The position numbers were made by a program, and so were the translations under genes. 64,000 nucleotides of DNA, taken from Butyrivibrio sp. (GTDB taxonomy: Bacteria > Bacillota > Clostridia > Lachnospirales > Lachnospiraceae). How positions within the stretch are numbered: position 1 is the first letter of the stretch; the number at the start of each line of letters is the position of its first letter. Shown piece by piece: positions 8,462 through 17,820 of this stretch. Under the pieces are notes generated by a model, which was not told where the DNA came from, ran no database searches, and saw only the letters and a list, made by a program, of their open reading frames with translations. Location of the stretch: the NCBI GenBank assembly GCA_017615275.1, contig JAGAAO010000078.1, positions 1 through 64,000 on the forward strand. Reading direction: 5' to 3'.

Positions 8462-8486
8462 AAAAAAGTGCACTAGGCACTTTTTT
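8462..8486 (-). terminator. Intrinsic terminator of the MBL lipoprotein gene
   Basis: Stem AAAAAAGTGC/GCACTTTTTT with a 5-nt loop, ending in T6 on the minus strand, 11 nt past the stop at 8497. It reads well in both directions, so it also shields rarA. Confidence 0.8.
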
Positions 8487-8496
8487 CATTTTGACG

Positions 8497-9402
8497 TCAA
8501 TTTGACGTTTTCTGATCAATTGTGATTCCATCCGAATTTATTGTTATAGTAACTTTTCCGTCACGGGTTATATAAGTTTTTATTCCTTTTGAATCAAGCA
8601 TCTCCACAACTTCGGGATCTTCGTGTTCACTCTTTCCCGCAGTAATGATCGCATATTCAGGTTTGATATAATCTATAAATTCATTTAAGTTCTTTTTGAA
8701 TCGACCGTGGTGAGGCATTTTGATGATATCGCACTCAATACCTTCCGTCGCGATAAGCTCATTTATGCGCTCTTCCTCGGCATCTCCCGTAAACAACATA
8801 CTCTTGTCGCCGCACTGCACCAGTATGGAGAGCGATGAATTGTTGCTTACGCTGCTCTTATAATTCGTTGTCTTTGGCGGATAGATCGTATAAACTACTC
8901 CGTCTTCTTTAAAAGAAAAAACATCTTTTACAATATAATCTTTATATCCCTTTTCCTTAAGCGCACGGTAATATTCCGTGATATCGTCGGAGTCCTTTGA
9001 AAGATATGTCGTATAAACTTTGCCGATTGTCTTATTTTTTATAAGAGCATCCGCTCCTCCGACATGATCTTTGTCAAAGTGGGTAATAATAAGCTCATCA
9101 ATGGTATCTATTCCCTCTTCATCAAGCTTTTCCAGAATCTTATTGCCCTTCTTGTCAGTGGCGGTATCGATTACCACTCTGTGTCCCGGCGTCTCGAGAA
9201 GGAAAGCGTCTGCTTTTCCGACTTTATACGCTGTTATTGTGATCTCAGCGTCAGGATCCGGCGTAAGGCCCCGGCTCGATTCGTCGCCGTACAGCTCCTC
9301 GGCGGTATTGTCTTCAGGATTAAATACATTGGTATTCTTGGCACAAGCGGTCGTCATCAAGATAACTGATGTGAGCAGTGTTGCAATTAGTCTTTTCTTC
9401 AT
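8497..9402 (-). CDS. MBL-fold hydrolase lipoprotein (ComEC C-terminal domain-like)
   Basis: 301 aa. N-terminus MKKRLIATLLTSVILMTTAC is a lipoprotein signal with Cys20 as lipidation site. The mature part is a metallo-beta-lactamase fold: VGKADAFLLETPGHRVVIDTA, the metal site THFDKDHVGG, SMLFTGDAEEE and IIKMPHHG. These are the marks of the ComEC/Rec2-like MBL group, which includes extracellular nucleases, but here free of the ComEC membrane channel. The open frame extends 34 codons upstream; ATG 9402 is chosen because AGGAGGGG precedes it and the signal peptide begins there. Substrate unknown (nucleic acid or phosphoester plausible). 80 nt downstream of the radical SAM gene. Confidence 0.82.
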   Translation of the reverse strand: MKKRLIATLLTSVILMTTACAKNTNVFNPEDNTAEELYGDESSRGLTPDPDAEITITAYKVGKADAFLLETPGHRVVIDTATDKKGNKILEKLDEEGIDTIDELIITHFDKDHVGGADALIKNKTIGKVYTTYLSKDSDDITEYYRALKEKGYKDYIVKDVFSFKEDGVVYTIYPPKTTNYKSSVSNNSSLSILVQCGDKSMLFTGDAEEERINELIATEGIECDIIKMPHHGRFKKNLNEFIDYIKPEYAIITAGKSEHEDPEVVEMLDSKGIKTYITRDGKVTITINSDGITIDQKTSN

Positions 9403-9482
9403 TTTCCCCTCCTGTAAAAAAACTGTCACAATGAAAATTTTATCTTTCCCACCTAAAATAAACCTAAAATAATCCCCTAAAT

Positions 9483-10388
9483 TTACCTCAAAATCGATAA
9501 ACATTTTCTGTTAAGTGTATTAAGTACTCTCTTTTTATCAAGGCTCCAAAGAGGTGCCTCCAATAACCGCCTTGGACCGTCACCCGTCATCCTATGAACC
9601 ACGGTTTCTTCTGGCAAAAGCGCTATGCAGTCACGTACAAGATCGGTATACTCTTCCATCGACATAACATGGAATCCCTCTCTCATATAGTCATCGTATA
9701 CGGATGTGCCCTTGAGAATCTGAAGATTCTGAATCTTTATCCCGTCAAGAACAGGTGTAAGGTTCGCCAGATACTTAACAGTTTCAAGCATATCTTCCCT
9801 TGATTCCCCAGGAAGTCCCATGATGACATGCACTATGACCGTTATATCTTTTTCCTTGAGCCTTCTGTACGCATCTTCAAATACATCAAGACTGTACCCT
9901 CTGTCTATCCTGCAGGCAGTCTCTTCATGTATCGTCTGAAGCCCGAGCTCAACCCATACCGGCTTCTTGCGATTTAAATCAGAAAGCATATCCATTATAT
10001 CATCACCTAGGCAATCAGGTCTTGTACCAATCGACAATATCTCTATATCATCCCTGTCTATTGTCTCATTGTAGAGCCTCGACAGCCTCCGGGCATCGCC
10101 GTAAGTATTGGTATATGACTGAAAATAAGCAATAAAGCTCTGCGCATCTGTTTTTTGCTTTATTCTTGCCTTGGCATCCTCGATCTGAACATCGATAGGC
10201 GCTATCTGCGCAGCAAACTCGCCTGAGCCCTGCTCAGAACAAAAAGTGCATCCCTTTGTAAGCCGCCTTCCGTCAGCCGCCCCAACAGAGCCGTCCCTGT
10301 TGGGGCATGTGCAGCCCGATGACAGAGACAGCCTGTATATCTTTTTACCGTATTTTTCTTTTAAATAAGTTGAAAGTTTAAGAGGCAT
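9483..10388 (-). CDS. TIGR01212/YtqA-type radical SAM protein
   Basis: 301 aa. Radical SAM iron-sulfur cysteines are arranged as in the YtqA group: Cys28 (CPNRDGS), then Cys47 and Cys50 (KGCTFCSEQG), a long CX18CX2C rather than CX3CX2C. Further family marks are YFQSYTNTYGD, ILSIGTRPDCLGDD, WVELGLQTIHEET and VHVIMGLPGESREDM. The reaction is not established to my knowledge; a role in tRNA or other nucleic acid modification has been suggested for relatives. Starts 2 nt after the stop of the MATE gene, so translation is coupled. Confidence 0.88.
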   Translation of the reverse strand: MPLKLSTYLKEKYGKKIYRLSLSSGCTCPNRDGSVGAADGRRLTKGCTFCSEQGSGEFAAQIAPIDVQIEDAKARIKQKTDAQSFIAYFQSYTNTYGDARRLSRLYNETIDRDDIEILSIGTRPDCLGDDIMDMLSDLNRKKPVWVELGLQTIHEETACRIDRGYSLDVFEDAYRRLKEKDITVIVHVIMGLPGESREDMLETVKYLANLTPVLDGIKIQNLQILKGTSVYDDYMREGFHVMSMEEYTDLVRDCIALLPEETVVHRMTGDGPRRLLEAPLWSLDKKRVLNTLNRKCLSILR

Positions 10389-10390
10389 GA

Positions 10391-11845
10391 TTAATTCCCG
10401 CTCTCTTCATTAACTACAATATTTCTTACCCAGATGCCGCTCTTTACAAGGAAAAATCCCACAACGCACTTTACAAGCTCCAAGAGTCCTACGATAAGAT
10501 ATACGGTAACAATCGGAAGTGCCGTATGTCTGCACAAAACATATGCTACAGGTACAGACAAAAACCATGCCGAAAAGAAATCAAACGCAAAGGTTATAAG
10601 CGTCTTTCCGCCCGAACGAATGGTGAAATAGGTTACATTTGCATAGGCATTTATAGGCATACACACAGCAATAACAAGGATACACTTCATCGCAAGCGCC
10701 TTGATCTCAAGATCCACGTTATAGATCTGCGGTATAAAAGGCGCCGCTATCGCAAGCAAAAGCCCCATCACAATCGTACTTGCAACGCTCAATGCCGCCA
10801 TTCTCCATGCAGTCCTCCTTGCGGAGATAAGCTTGTTTGCTCCAAGCTCCTGTCCTACAATGATCGCTGTCGATCCGCCGATCGACAGGAATACCTCGTT
10901 AAAGATCTGAGCCACCGTTCCGCTTATATTTATCGCAGCTATTATGGACAATCCTCTCACAGCGTACTGTTTAAGCAGCAACGCCTGAGAAAAGCTCCAC
11001 AGAAATTCATTGCACAAAAGAGGCAGTGTCTTTGACAGCATAGGAAGTATCATCTCTCTCGGAATATAAAATCCCTTGTACAGTCCGTCAAAGAAGGTAT
11101 ATGAGCCTCCTTTCCTGTGTGCCCCGAACACCACAATAGACAGCTCCACAAATCTTGATATAACTGTTGCCACTGCTGCTCCGAGAACTCCCATCTTAGG
11201 GAATCCCATAAGTCCGAAGATAAGGAGTGCGTTAAAAATAAAATTCACGACCATCGCAACCATTACCGCAACCATAGGAAGCTTGGTATTTCCCGACTCC
11301 CTCATGGCACTTGCATATACCTGCGTAAGACTGAAGGGCAACAGCCCCAAAAGCATTATATTGAGGTACGCGATACCGTTTTTAAGAGTTTCCACCCTCT
11401 CGGCATCAATAACATCGGCTGAAATATAGCCCGATATAAGCCATGTGCTGCTAAAGTACAAAAAGGTAACGGCTACGGTGCATAAGGTAATCGCCGTAAC
11501 AAGCTTAAATCTAAGCGAATGCCTTACGCCGTCCATATCTCCTTTTCCAAAAAACTGTGTACTGAAAATTCCCGCTCCCGCAAGGGATCCCCAGATACAG
11601 AGGTAAAAAATAAACAATATCTGATTTACTATAGCGACAGCGGACATCGGAACTTTTCCGACCTGTCCCACCATTACATTGTCCAACAGTCCGACAATGT
11701 TTGAAAGTGTATTCTGAGCGATCATCGGAAGTGCAATAACTGCAATCTTCTTATAAAACTCAGGTTCTCCCAAAAAACACTCTTTTAACTCAAATTTATA
11801 TTTTATTGCTTCTTCTCTATTACTCGTCTCAACAAAGTTGCTCAT
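10391..11845 (-). CDS. MATE family multidrug efflux transporter
   Basis: 484 aa with about 12 hydrophobic segments in two homologous halves. The MATE signatures PMIAQNTLSNIVGLLDNVMVGQVG (start of half 1) and LPLLCNEFLWSFSQ (start of half 2) are visible, with many Gly/Pro-rich loops. These proteins export cationic compounds or metabolites using Na+ or H+ gradients. No good ribosome binding site stands before ATG 11845 (AGAGGG is 18 nt away), so the start may be off by a few codons. Upstream gene of the pair with the radical SAM protein. Confidence 0.9.
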   Translation of the reverse strand: MSNFVETSNREEAIKYKFELKECFLGEPEFYKKIAVIALPMIAQNTLSNIVGLLDNVMVGQVGKVPMSAVAIVNQILFIFYLCIWGSLAGAGIFSTQFFGKGDMDGVRHSLRFKLVTAITLCTVAVTFLYFSSTWLISGYISADVIDAERVETLKNGIAYLNIMLLGLLPFSLTQVYASAMRESGNTKLPMVAVMVAMVVNFIFNALLIFGLMGFPKMGVLGAAVATVISRFVELSIVVFGAHRKGGSYTFFDGLYKGFYIPREMILPMLSKTLPLLCNEFLWSFSQALLLKQYAVRGLSIIAAINISGTVAQIFNEVFLSIGGSTAIIVGQELGANKLISARRTAWRMAALSVASTIVMGLLLAIAAPFIPQIYNVDLEIKALAMKCILVIAVCMPINAYANVTYFTIRSGGKTLITFAFDFFSAWFLSVPVAYVLCRHTALPIVTVYLIVGLLELVKCVVGFFLVKSGIWVRNIVVNEESGN

Positions 11846-11881
11846 AAGATTTTTTCATTTTCCCTCTACAAGTTTAAAATA

Positions 11882-11909
11882 TTCCGCTCTCGCATTCGCT
11901 CGCCGGAAC
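11882..11909. repeat. 28-bp dispersed repeat, copy 1
   Basis: A 28-bp stretch beginning TTCCGCTCTCG and ending CGCTCGCCGGAAC, identical at 27 of 28 positions to 17399-17426. The ends (TTCCG/CGGAA) are inverted. Both copies are intergenic and close to a terminator. Confidence 0.6.
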
Positions 11910-11916
11910 CCAAAAA

Positions 11917-11950
11917 GAGCAGGTGCTTAAACCACTCTAAGTACCTGCTC
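11917..11950 (-). terminator. Intrinsic terminator of the zinc-ribbon gene
   Basis: Minus strand stem GAGCAGGTnCTT with its complement (one mismatch, loop of 10), followed by TTTTT. 23 nt past the stop at 11973. Confidence 0.75.
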
Positions 11951-11972
11951 CACACTAAATTCGATCAAAGAT

Positions 11973-12506
11973 TTATTTGCTGATAAATCCAATATCCGAC
12001 ACCAAAGGAAGCTCCAACGCTTTCCCCTTAAGAACATTTATAAAGCCTACGACTCTGACTATTTCCAAAACCACAAGCAATATAGGTGCCGCTACCCAAC
12101 CCAGGAGTGGTACTATAAATACTACACAAGCTATAATCTCACATACCAAAAGCGCTGCTCCGTTTTTAGCATGGAATCTGGTAAACGGTGAATTATTAAC
12201 CAAAAGAGCTATTGCAATCCCCAGCATTCCCATATATGCAACAGCCGCAAACAGCTTATTATCAGCTATATCGCGCGCATCATACTCAGAAGTGTGATCT
12301 TTGGGATCATATGCAACATACTGATTATGGTTAAAATTAGGCTGCATCTGTGGCTGAAGCTTTGTAGTAATAACATCCTGCGCTCCGATATCGCCCATAT
12401 TTGATGCCGCCTCATTCTTATCAATACTCTCTATAGAAAATCCACATTTTTCGCAGAACTTCACATCATCTGCCAATTCTTTTCCACAATTCGGACATAT
12501 TTTCAT
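11973..12506 (-). CDS. Zinc-ribbon membrane protein
   Basis: 177 aa. Residues 4-23 form a zinc ribbon (CPNCGKELADDVKFCEKCG, two CxxC knuckles). A polar linker rich in Gln and Asn follows (about 35-75), then three hydrophobic segments (about 85-105, 113-150) with the sequence FTRFHAKNGAALLVCE, which is like DUF4870/Tic20-type small membrane proteins. Cytoplasmic zinc ribbon tethered to the membrane; function unknown. RBS AGGAGG before ATG. Single-gene unit with its own promoter and terminator. Confidence 0.75.
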   Translation of the reverse strand: MKICPNCGKELADDVKFCEKCGFSIESIDKNEAASNMGDIGAQDVITTKLQPQMQPNFNHNQYVAYDPKDHTSEYDARDIADNKLFAAVAYMGMLGIAIALLVNNSPFTRFHAKNGAALLVCEIIACVVFIVPLLGWVAAPILLVVLEIVRVVGFINVLKGKALELPLVSDIGFISK

Positions 12507-12559
12507 TGCAATTAACCTCCTACCCCTAAAATACCTAGCCTGTTTTTTACTTTCAAATC

Positions 12560-12588
12560 ATTGTACAATCTGTGAAAAACATTTGCAA
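12560..12588 (-). promoter_or_regulatory. Promoter of the zinc-ribbon gene
   Basis: Minus strand: -35 TTGCAA (12583-12588), 17 nt, -10 TACAAT (12560-12565); leader about 50 nt. Confidence 0.55.
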
Positions 12589-12611
12589 GATGTGGTATTT
12601 TCCCTCATTAA

Positions 12612-12640
12612 TTCATTGCTTTAAAAAGCTTCGATATAGT
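12612..12640 (+). promoter_or_regulatory. Possible promoter of the GTPase-nuclease gene
   Basis: TTCATT (12612-12617), 17 nt, TATAGT (12635-12640). The -35 is weak; offered as the best match upstream of 12697. Confidence 0.35.
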
Positions 12641-12696
12641 AACATATACCTACATACCCCAATTACTTTACGCACAATCAATAAAGGAAATATTGA

Positions 12697-15402
12697 ATGA
12701 AAATAAACGTTACATTAGGTATTCTGGCACACGTGGATGCAGGAAAGACAACGCTTTCGGAAAGTCTCCTGTATCTGGCCGGAACCATTAAAAAACTGGG
12801 AAGAGTCGACCACAAAGACGCCTTCCTTGATACATACGAACTCGAAAGAGCTCGGGGGATCACCATCTTTTCCAAGCAGGCTATTTTCGAATATAAGGAC
12901 ACACGCTTTAATCTTCTGGACACGCCGGGACATGCGGATTTTTCTCCGGAGATGGAGCGAACCTTGCAGGTACTTGATATCGCAGTACTTGTGATAAGCG
13001 GCCCCGACGGTGTTACCTCTCAGTCCAAGATGCTATTCAAGCTTTTGGATCACTACAATGTACCTACGATAATATTTGTAAATAAGATGGATCAGGACGG
13101 AACCGATGCCTCAGCTATAACAGAGGCGATCAGGAAAAATCTCGCCTCTTCCTGCATACCTTTTGAAAGCACACTTCAAGATGACAGTTTTCTGGAAGAA
13201 CTCGCGATGTGCGACGAAGATCTGTTATCTGCTTTTCTCGAAGGGAAAAAGATAGATTACGAGGATATAAAAGAGCTTATCAGAAAAAGAAAATGTTTTC
13301 CCATTCTCTTTGGCTCAGCCCTAAAAACAACAGGCGTGAACGAACTTCTTAATCTTATTTGTGATATATCGCCCAGCTTATCGGACAACGCCTATAATCC
13401 GGACGGCTCACCGAAAGATTTCGGAGCCCGCATATACAAAATAAGCAGAGACAATGCAGGAAACCGCCTTACTCACATCAAGATAACAAGCGGTGTACTG
13501 AATGTAAGAGGAATAATACGAGGAGACAAGATCGACCAGATAAGGCTTTATTCAGGGGATAAGTTCGAGACGACAAAAAGTGCCTGCGCAGGAATGATCT
13601 GTGCGGTAACAGGTCTGTCGGGAACCAAAGCCGGTGAAGGTCTTGGAGTTTTGGAAGGAAGCAATGTTGCGGAGATTCTTCAGCCAATCTTATCATGTAC
13701 TCTCATTCTCCCCGAAGATATCAATCCCGTTCCGGTCTACAAACAGTTAAAGATACTCGAAGAGGAAGAACCCATGCTTCGGGTCACCTCCCTTGAAAAG
13801 ACCGGACAGATCGAGATTCAGATAATGGGCGAAGTACAAAAAGAGATCCTTCGCCATATGCTAAAGACCAGATTCGGAATCGATGCGGAATTTGGTCCCG
13901 GTCACACTGTATATAAGGAAACAATTGCAAATACAGTTGAAGGAGTCGGGCATTTCGAACCGCTTCGACACTACGCAGAAGTTCACCTTATCCTGGAGCC
14001 CGGCGAACCCGGAAGCGGCCTTATCTTCTCTTCCGATTGTTCGACAGATGAACTTGCCCTTAACTGGCAGAGACTGATACTCACGCATCTTGGTGAAAAG
14101 AAACACTGCGGTGTTCTCACAGGTTCTGAGATAACCGATATGAAGATAAAGCTCGTCGCAGGAAAAGCTCATGAAAAGCACACAGAAGGCGGCGATTTCA
14201 GACAGGCAACCTACCGAGCGATAAGGCAGGGGCTCATGCAGGCTGATTCCGTTCTTCTGGAACCCATACTTGATTACAGACTTGAGATTCCGCAGGACGC
14301 TGTCGGCAGAGCTCTCACAGACATACAGATGATGAACGGAACCGTCGGACTTCCCGACATTGAAGGCGACAGATCGATCCTCACAGGAACCGTTCCCGCC
14401 GCTTGCCTTGGAAACTACGCTCAGGAATTATCTTCCTATACCAGAGGCGAAGGACATATATATACCACTTTAAGCGGCTACGGCCCATGCCACAACGCAG
14501 AAGAAGTTATTGCTTCCACAGGTTACGATCCGGACGCCGATACGGAGAATCCCGCTTCTTCGGTATTTTGCATGCACGGCGCAGCAACTGTGATCCCATG
14601 GAATGAGGTTCCTGATTACATGCACATAGACGCACAAAAAGCAAGCTCTTCTTCCTCAGATACAGTCACAGACCTGACAGAAGATCTTAACCTCGAAGCC
14701 ATAAAAAAGCTTAATGAAAGAAAAAATAAGGAAGACAACCGCTCTTTTGCAGAGCGTCAAAGAGACTACTTTGCCACAGAGGACGAACTAAAGTCCATAT
14801 TTGAAAGGACCTACGGGACAATAAAACCTCGCCACACAGAGGACAGATCCGTGCTATCATCACAGGATGAACCTGTGGAAAACAACAGAGATTTAAGTGT
14901 GGAACAGGCTAAGACGGCAAAGCACAGAAATGCCACTGCCGCAGAGAGAGCTGCAAAGGAAGCATCCAAGCACTACCTTCTCGTAGACGGATACAATGTT
15001 ATCTATGCCTCTAAAGAGCTTAAAGAGCTCGCTGCAAGCGATCTCAAAGCCGCAAGAGACTCACTCATAGATATACTATCAAATTTTCAAGGGTACAGGT
15101 CCGAAGAAGTTATCCTGATCTTCGATGCCTACAAAGTCCCGGGAGGAAAGGAGCACGTAGAAAATATTCACAACCTGACAGTAATATATACGAGGGAAGC
15201 AGAAACTGCCGACCAGTATATTGAAAAAGCAGCTCATGAAATCAGCAAGAAGTACCGGGTAACCGTGGCAACTTCAGATATGATTGAACAAGTCATTGTT
15301 TTCAGCGCCGGTGCAATTAGGATGTCAGCTTCAGAGTTCTGGGAAGAAATCGAAGCTACACGCCAATCGATAAGCTCAAAAATATTCGGAAAAAAGTATT
15401 AA
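12697..15402 (+). CDS. TetM/EF-G-like translational GTPase fused to a Rae1/YacP-type NYN ribonuclease domain
   Basis: 901 aa in one uninterrupted frame. Residues 1-660 match ribosomal-protection GTPases (TetM/TetO group): G1 AHVDAGKTT (11-19), G2 RGIT (53-56), G3 DTPGH (75-79), G4 NKMD (129-132), then EF-G domains II to V, with LEPILDYRLEIPQDAVGRALTDI in domain V. A charged linker (about 665-755, low hydrophobicity) joins an NYN/PIN-like domain (759-901) of the YacP/Rae1 type; its acidic residues Asp764 (VDGYN), Asp810 (FDAYK), Asp839 (TADQY) and Asp861 (TSD) are all present. Rae1 of Bacillus cuts mRNA in the ribosomal A site; TetM-like factors bind the same site. A ribosome-acting GTPase-nuclease is therefore inferred. 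Simple tetracycline resistance is possible but not shown. Confidence 0.85.
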   Translation: MKINVTLGILAHVDAGKTTLSESLLYLAGTIKKLGRVDHKDAFLDTYELERARGITIFSKQAIFEYKDTRFNLLDTPGHADFSPEMERTLQVLDIAVLVISGPDGVTSQSKMLFKLLDHYNVPTIIFVNKMDQDGTDASAITEAIRKNLASSCIPFESTLQDDSFLEELAMCDEDLLSAFLEGKKIDYEDIKELIRKRKCFPILFGSALKTTGVNELLNLICDISPSLSDNAYNPDGSPKDFGARIYKISRDNAGNRLTHIKITSGVLNVRGIIRGDKIDQIRLYSGDKFETTKSACAGMICAVTGLSGTKAGEGLGVLEGSNVAEILQPILSCTLILPEDINPVPVYKQLKILEEEEPMLRVTSLEKTGQIEIQIMGEVQKEILRHMLKTRFGIDAEFGPGHTVYKETIANTVEGVGHFEPLRHYAEVHLILEPGEPGSGLIFSSDCSTDELALNWQRLILTHLGEKKHCGVLTGSEITDMKIKLVAGKAHEKHTEGGDFRQATYRAIRQGLMQADSVLLEPILDYRLEIPQDAVGRALTDIQMMNGTVGLPDIEGDRSILTGTVPAACLGNYAQELSSYTRGEGHIYTTLSGYGPCHNAEEVIASTGYDPDADTENPASSVFCMHGAATVIPWNEVPDYMHIDAQKASSSSSDTVTDLTEDLNLEAIKKLNERKNKEDNRSFAERQRDYFATEDELKSIFERTYGTIKPRHTEDRSVLSSQDEPVENNRDLSVEQAKTAKHRNATAAERAAKEASKHYLLVDGYNVIYASKELKELAASDLKAARDSLIDILSNFQGYRSEEVILIFDAYKVPGGKEHVENIHNLTVIYTREAETADQYIEKAAHEISKKYRVTVATSDMIEQVIVFSAGAIRMSASEFWEEIEATRQSISSKIFGKKY

Positions 15403-15418
15403 AGTAAAATAAAAGCCG

Positions 15419-15446
15419 TTAACATTTTTTGAGGAATTGCCGATAT
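15419..15446 (+). promoter_or_regulatory. Sigma-D (sigma-28) type promoter of the chemotaxis receptor gene
   Basis: GCCGATAT at 15439-15446 equals the -10 consensus of Bacillus sigma-D; TTAA at 15419-15422 is the matching -35 with 16 nt between. Predicted start about 15452, 33 nt before the ATG. No sigma-A promoter of comparable quality is seen. Confidence 0.7.
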
Positions 15447-15484
15447 ATATTAGAGATAATACTGACATGGAGGTAAGTGTTCTT

Positions 15485-17386
15485 ATGAAGGATAAAAAGC
15501 AACCTAAGTTTCGCGCTAGCATGTCCGCTGTTTTATTGATGGTTACAGTACCGCTTATAATCGCACTTATAGGCAGTATCGTTTTCAGCAGTGTACAAAT
15601 GAAGAGCATCGACAAAACCGATGAGAAAATCTACTACGACATGCTCTATACAATAAATACAGATCTAATCAACGCAGACAGAGATCTGAACGAAGCAATG
15701 CTTAGCATCACAAATTATATTGCTTACTTTAAATTTGCAAATATGAGTACTCTGACAGCTTACATGGACGAGACTCAGGCAAATATCGATCAGACATCGG
15801 AAAGAGTTAATTCAGCCAATGCTTTGGCTCAGAACAATTCATATCTTTATAACACAATAACATCAGACTCAGGAACAACATTCTCTGCCGCATATGCCGC
15901 ATTTATCGATGCTTTCAACGTATGGCAGGAAGATTATGCAAAAACACTCGGATCAGGCACCGATGAATATTTCGCAGGTTCCGGAGAAGTAAAAAAACTG
16001 ACTGACGACTTTATCGTTGTAAGAAACTGTCTCAGCGAGATGACTCAGATAGCAGAAAAATGGGCTATTGACGAAAAAGCCATGAACAACGCTGCCATCA
16101 CTAACAAGATCATCTTCAGTTCAGCAATTTTCGGTGCTATAGCTGTCGTTCTTTTCATATTTACGATCGTCATGCTTGTAAATATCGTGGCTAACTTAAA
16201 GTCAATTTCACGCTCCGTTGAGAATGTTGCCGCAGGTGACTTCGTTACCAAGATCAGACAGAACAGTATTATCAAAGATTTCAACAGTATCGCTGCCGTT
16301 TTAGAGGGAATGAGGCACGAACTCAGACATGCACTCGTAAGAGTCATCAACCACGCAGATACAGTAAACAGCAAGGCTGAACTTGCAAAAGATTCAATCG
16401 CAAGTTCTCAGAGAACAACTACAGACATCAGCTCAGCTGTAAACGACCTTGCATCAGGTGCTACCGCTATGGCAGAGGATGTTCAGAGCACCTCTTCAAT
16501 CACTATCAACATCGGTTCTTCAGTTGACAGCGTACTTGAATCGGCTAATTCCAACCTTGAGAAGGGACGTCTTGTTTACAACGAATCCTCCAAGGTAAAA
16601 GAACAGCTTGAACAGATCAAGATACAGGATCAGAAGACTGATGAAATGGCAGGCAGAGTTGCTGAATCCGTTAACGAGACAGCAAGCGTTGTTGAACAGA
16701 TCTCAACAGCAGCCGAGTCCATTATTTCAATAGCAAGCCAGACCAATCTCCTTGCTCTCAACGCTTCTATCGAGGCTGCAAGAGCCGGAGAAGCCGGTAA
16801 GGGATTTGCGGTAGTTGCCGACAACATCAAGAACCTTGCAGGTGACACAAACTCACTTGCAGGTGAAATTACCAACATGCTTTCCACAATTACCGACTAT
16901 TCAAATACAAACAAAGAACTTACAGAGAATATTAAACTCTCTACAGCAAATGAAGTTGAAGCCCTTGAAAAGATGAGCGAATCATTTGACGAAATGCTCA
17001 GACTCCTTCAGGAAACCGAAGAAGGCAACAAACAGATTGCCACACTTGTTGAGACAATGAACACAGATAAGGAAACAATCCTCAACTCTGTTGAGTCTCT
17101 CTCAAGTATTTCCGAAGAGAATGCTGCTTCAACACAGCAGACAAGCGCTTCGCTTGTTGAACTTGATTCCAACATGGAAGCTGTAGTAAATCAGGCAAAA
17201 GATCTCCAGAAGATCGCCGAAGAACTTACAGCCAACGTCAAGTACTTCAAAGTTGTGGTTCCTTCCTCCGACAACTCAGTGGACGATGAGTTCCCGGAAG
17301 AGGCAATTCTCAGAGAAAATCTCGCAAAAGAAGCCAAGAAGGAACAGACTACCGCAGACGATGAATTCACCGTCGATGTAATCTGA
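15485..17386 (+). CDS. Methyl-accepting chemotaxis protein
   Basis: 633 aa transmembrane receptor. TM1 (about 17-40), an extracellular helical sensor region (about 45-195, resembling a four-helix bundle), TM2 (about 205-230), a HAMP region, then the cytoplasmic coiled-coil signalling domain with the conserved hairpin tip ([33 protein letters not shown]). The C-terminus is acidic (DDEFTVDVI) with no obvious CheR-tethering pentapeptide. ATG 15485 is chosen because GGAGGT lies 10 nt upstream; earlier in-frame starts overlap the promoter. Ligand unknown. A motility sigma factor promoter implies co-regulation with flagella. Confidence 0.93.
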   Translation: MKDKKQPKFRASMSAVLLMVTVPLIIALIGSIVFSSVQMKSIDKTDEKIYYDMLYTINTDLINADRDLNEAMLSITNYIAYFKFANMSTLTAYMDETQANIDQTSERVNSANALAQNNSYLYNTITSDSGTTFSAAYAAFIDAFNVWQEDYAKTLGSGTDEYFAGSGEVKKLTDDFIVVRNCLSEMTQIAEKWAIDEKAMNNAAITNKIIFSSAIFGAIAVVLFIFTIVMLVNIVANLKSISRSVENVAAGDFVTKIRQNSIIKDFNSIAAVLEGMRHELRHALVRVINHADTVNSKAELAKDSIASSQRTTTDISSAVNDLASGATAMAEDVQSTSSITINIGSSVDSVLESANSNLEKGRLVYNESSKVKEQLEQIKIQDQKTDEMAGRVAESVNETASVVEQISTAAESIISIASQTNLLALNASIEAARAGEAGKGFAVVADNIKNLAGDTNSLAGEITNMLSTITDYSNTNKELTENIKLSTANEVEALEKMSESFDEMLRLLQETEEGNKQIATLVETMNTDKETILNSVESLSSISEENAASTQQTSASLVELDSNMEAVVNQAKDLQKIAEELTANVKYFKVVVPSSDNSVDDEFPEEAILRENLAKEAKKEQTTADDEFTVDVI

Positions 17387-17398
17387 AAAATAACGAAG

Positions 17399-17426
17399 TT
17401 CCGCTCTCGTATTCGCTCGCCGGAAC
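17399..17426. repeat. 28-bp dispersed repeat, copy 2
   Basis: One mismatch to 11882-11909. It starts 13 nt after the chemotaxis receptor stop codon. Confidence 0.6.
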
Positions 17427-17468
17427 TAAGTAGTACACTACAGTTCGAAAGACACTAGTGATTACTTA

Positions 17469-17505
17469 AAAGAGCTGCGAATCATTCCTCGCAGCTCTTT
17501 TTATT
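17469..17505. terminator. Bidirectional terminator
   Basis: 12-bp stem AAAGAGCTGCGA/TCGCAGCTCTTT (17469-17480, 17489-17500), T-rich on both sides. Serves the receptor gene and the converging DUF1858 gene. Confidence 0.85.
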
Positions 17506-17529
17506 TGTATTCTCTATTCAATTTACGTC

Positions 17530-17820
17530 TTATGCGTTGTGCTCGATAAGATAATCATTAAGAGCGTCTACTATCTCTTCTCCGTCAATGCCATGAACAG
17601 CACATGCCTCAGCAAGTGTCTCCATCTGAGAAGCGGGACAATGAATACATCCCATTCCACACTCCATTAAAAACTGCGCTGCAAGCGGGTGCTTTACCAA
17701 AATATCTCCCACAAGCATATCTGCAGTGATAAGTGCCTCATTCTTTGTCTCTTCGTTTGCCAATTTTATCTCCTCGCTTTCACTGTCATCTCCAAATAAC
17801 AGATCTCTTATTTTACCCAT
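17530..17820 (-). CDS. DUF1858 domain protein (hybrid-cluster-associated redox disulfide type)
   Basis: 96 aa. The C-terminal 65 residues carry MLVGDILVKHPLAAQFLMECGMGCIHCPASQMETLAEAC, the DUF1858/TIGR03980 pattern with a CxxxCxxC cluster (Cys54, Cys58, Cys61 approx.). Such proteins are often next to hybrid cluster protein or redox genes and the cysteines may form a redox disulfide; no such partner is adjacent here. The first 30 residues are a charged extension (FGDDSESEEIKLANEETKNE). RBS AGGTGA before ATG. Role unproven. Confidence 0.8.
   Translation of the reverse strand: MGKIRDLLFGDDSESEEIKLANEETKNEALITADMLVGDILVKHPLAAQFLMECGMGCIHCPASQMETLAEACAVHGIDGEEIVDALNDYLIEHNA

Noticed and set aside
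12697..15402. Plain tetracycline-resistance gene tet(M)
   Set aside because: The extra linker and NYN nuclease domain and the extensive sequence differences argue against a standard tet(M), and there is no conjugative element around it.
17427..17460. Additional TACTAC-type operator (GTAGTACACTAC)
   Set aside because: Half-site spacing differs from the two candidates and it lies behind the chemotaxis receptor gene with no promoter to control.
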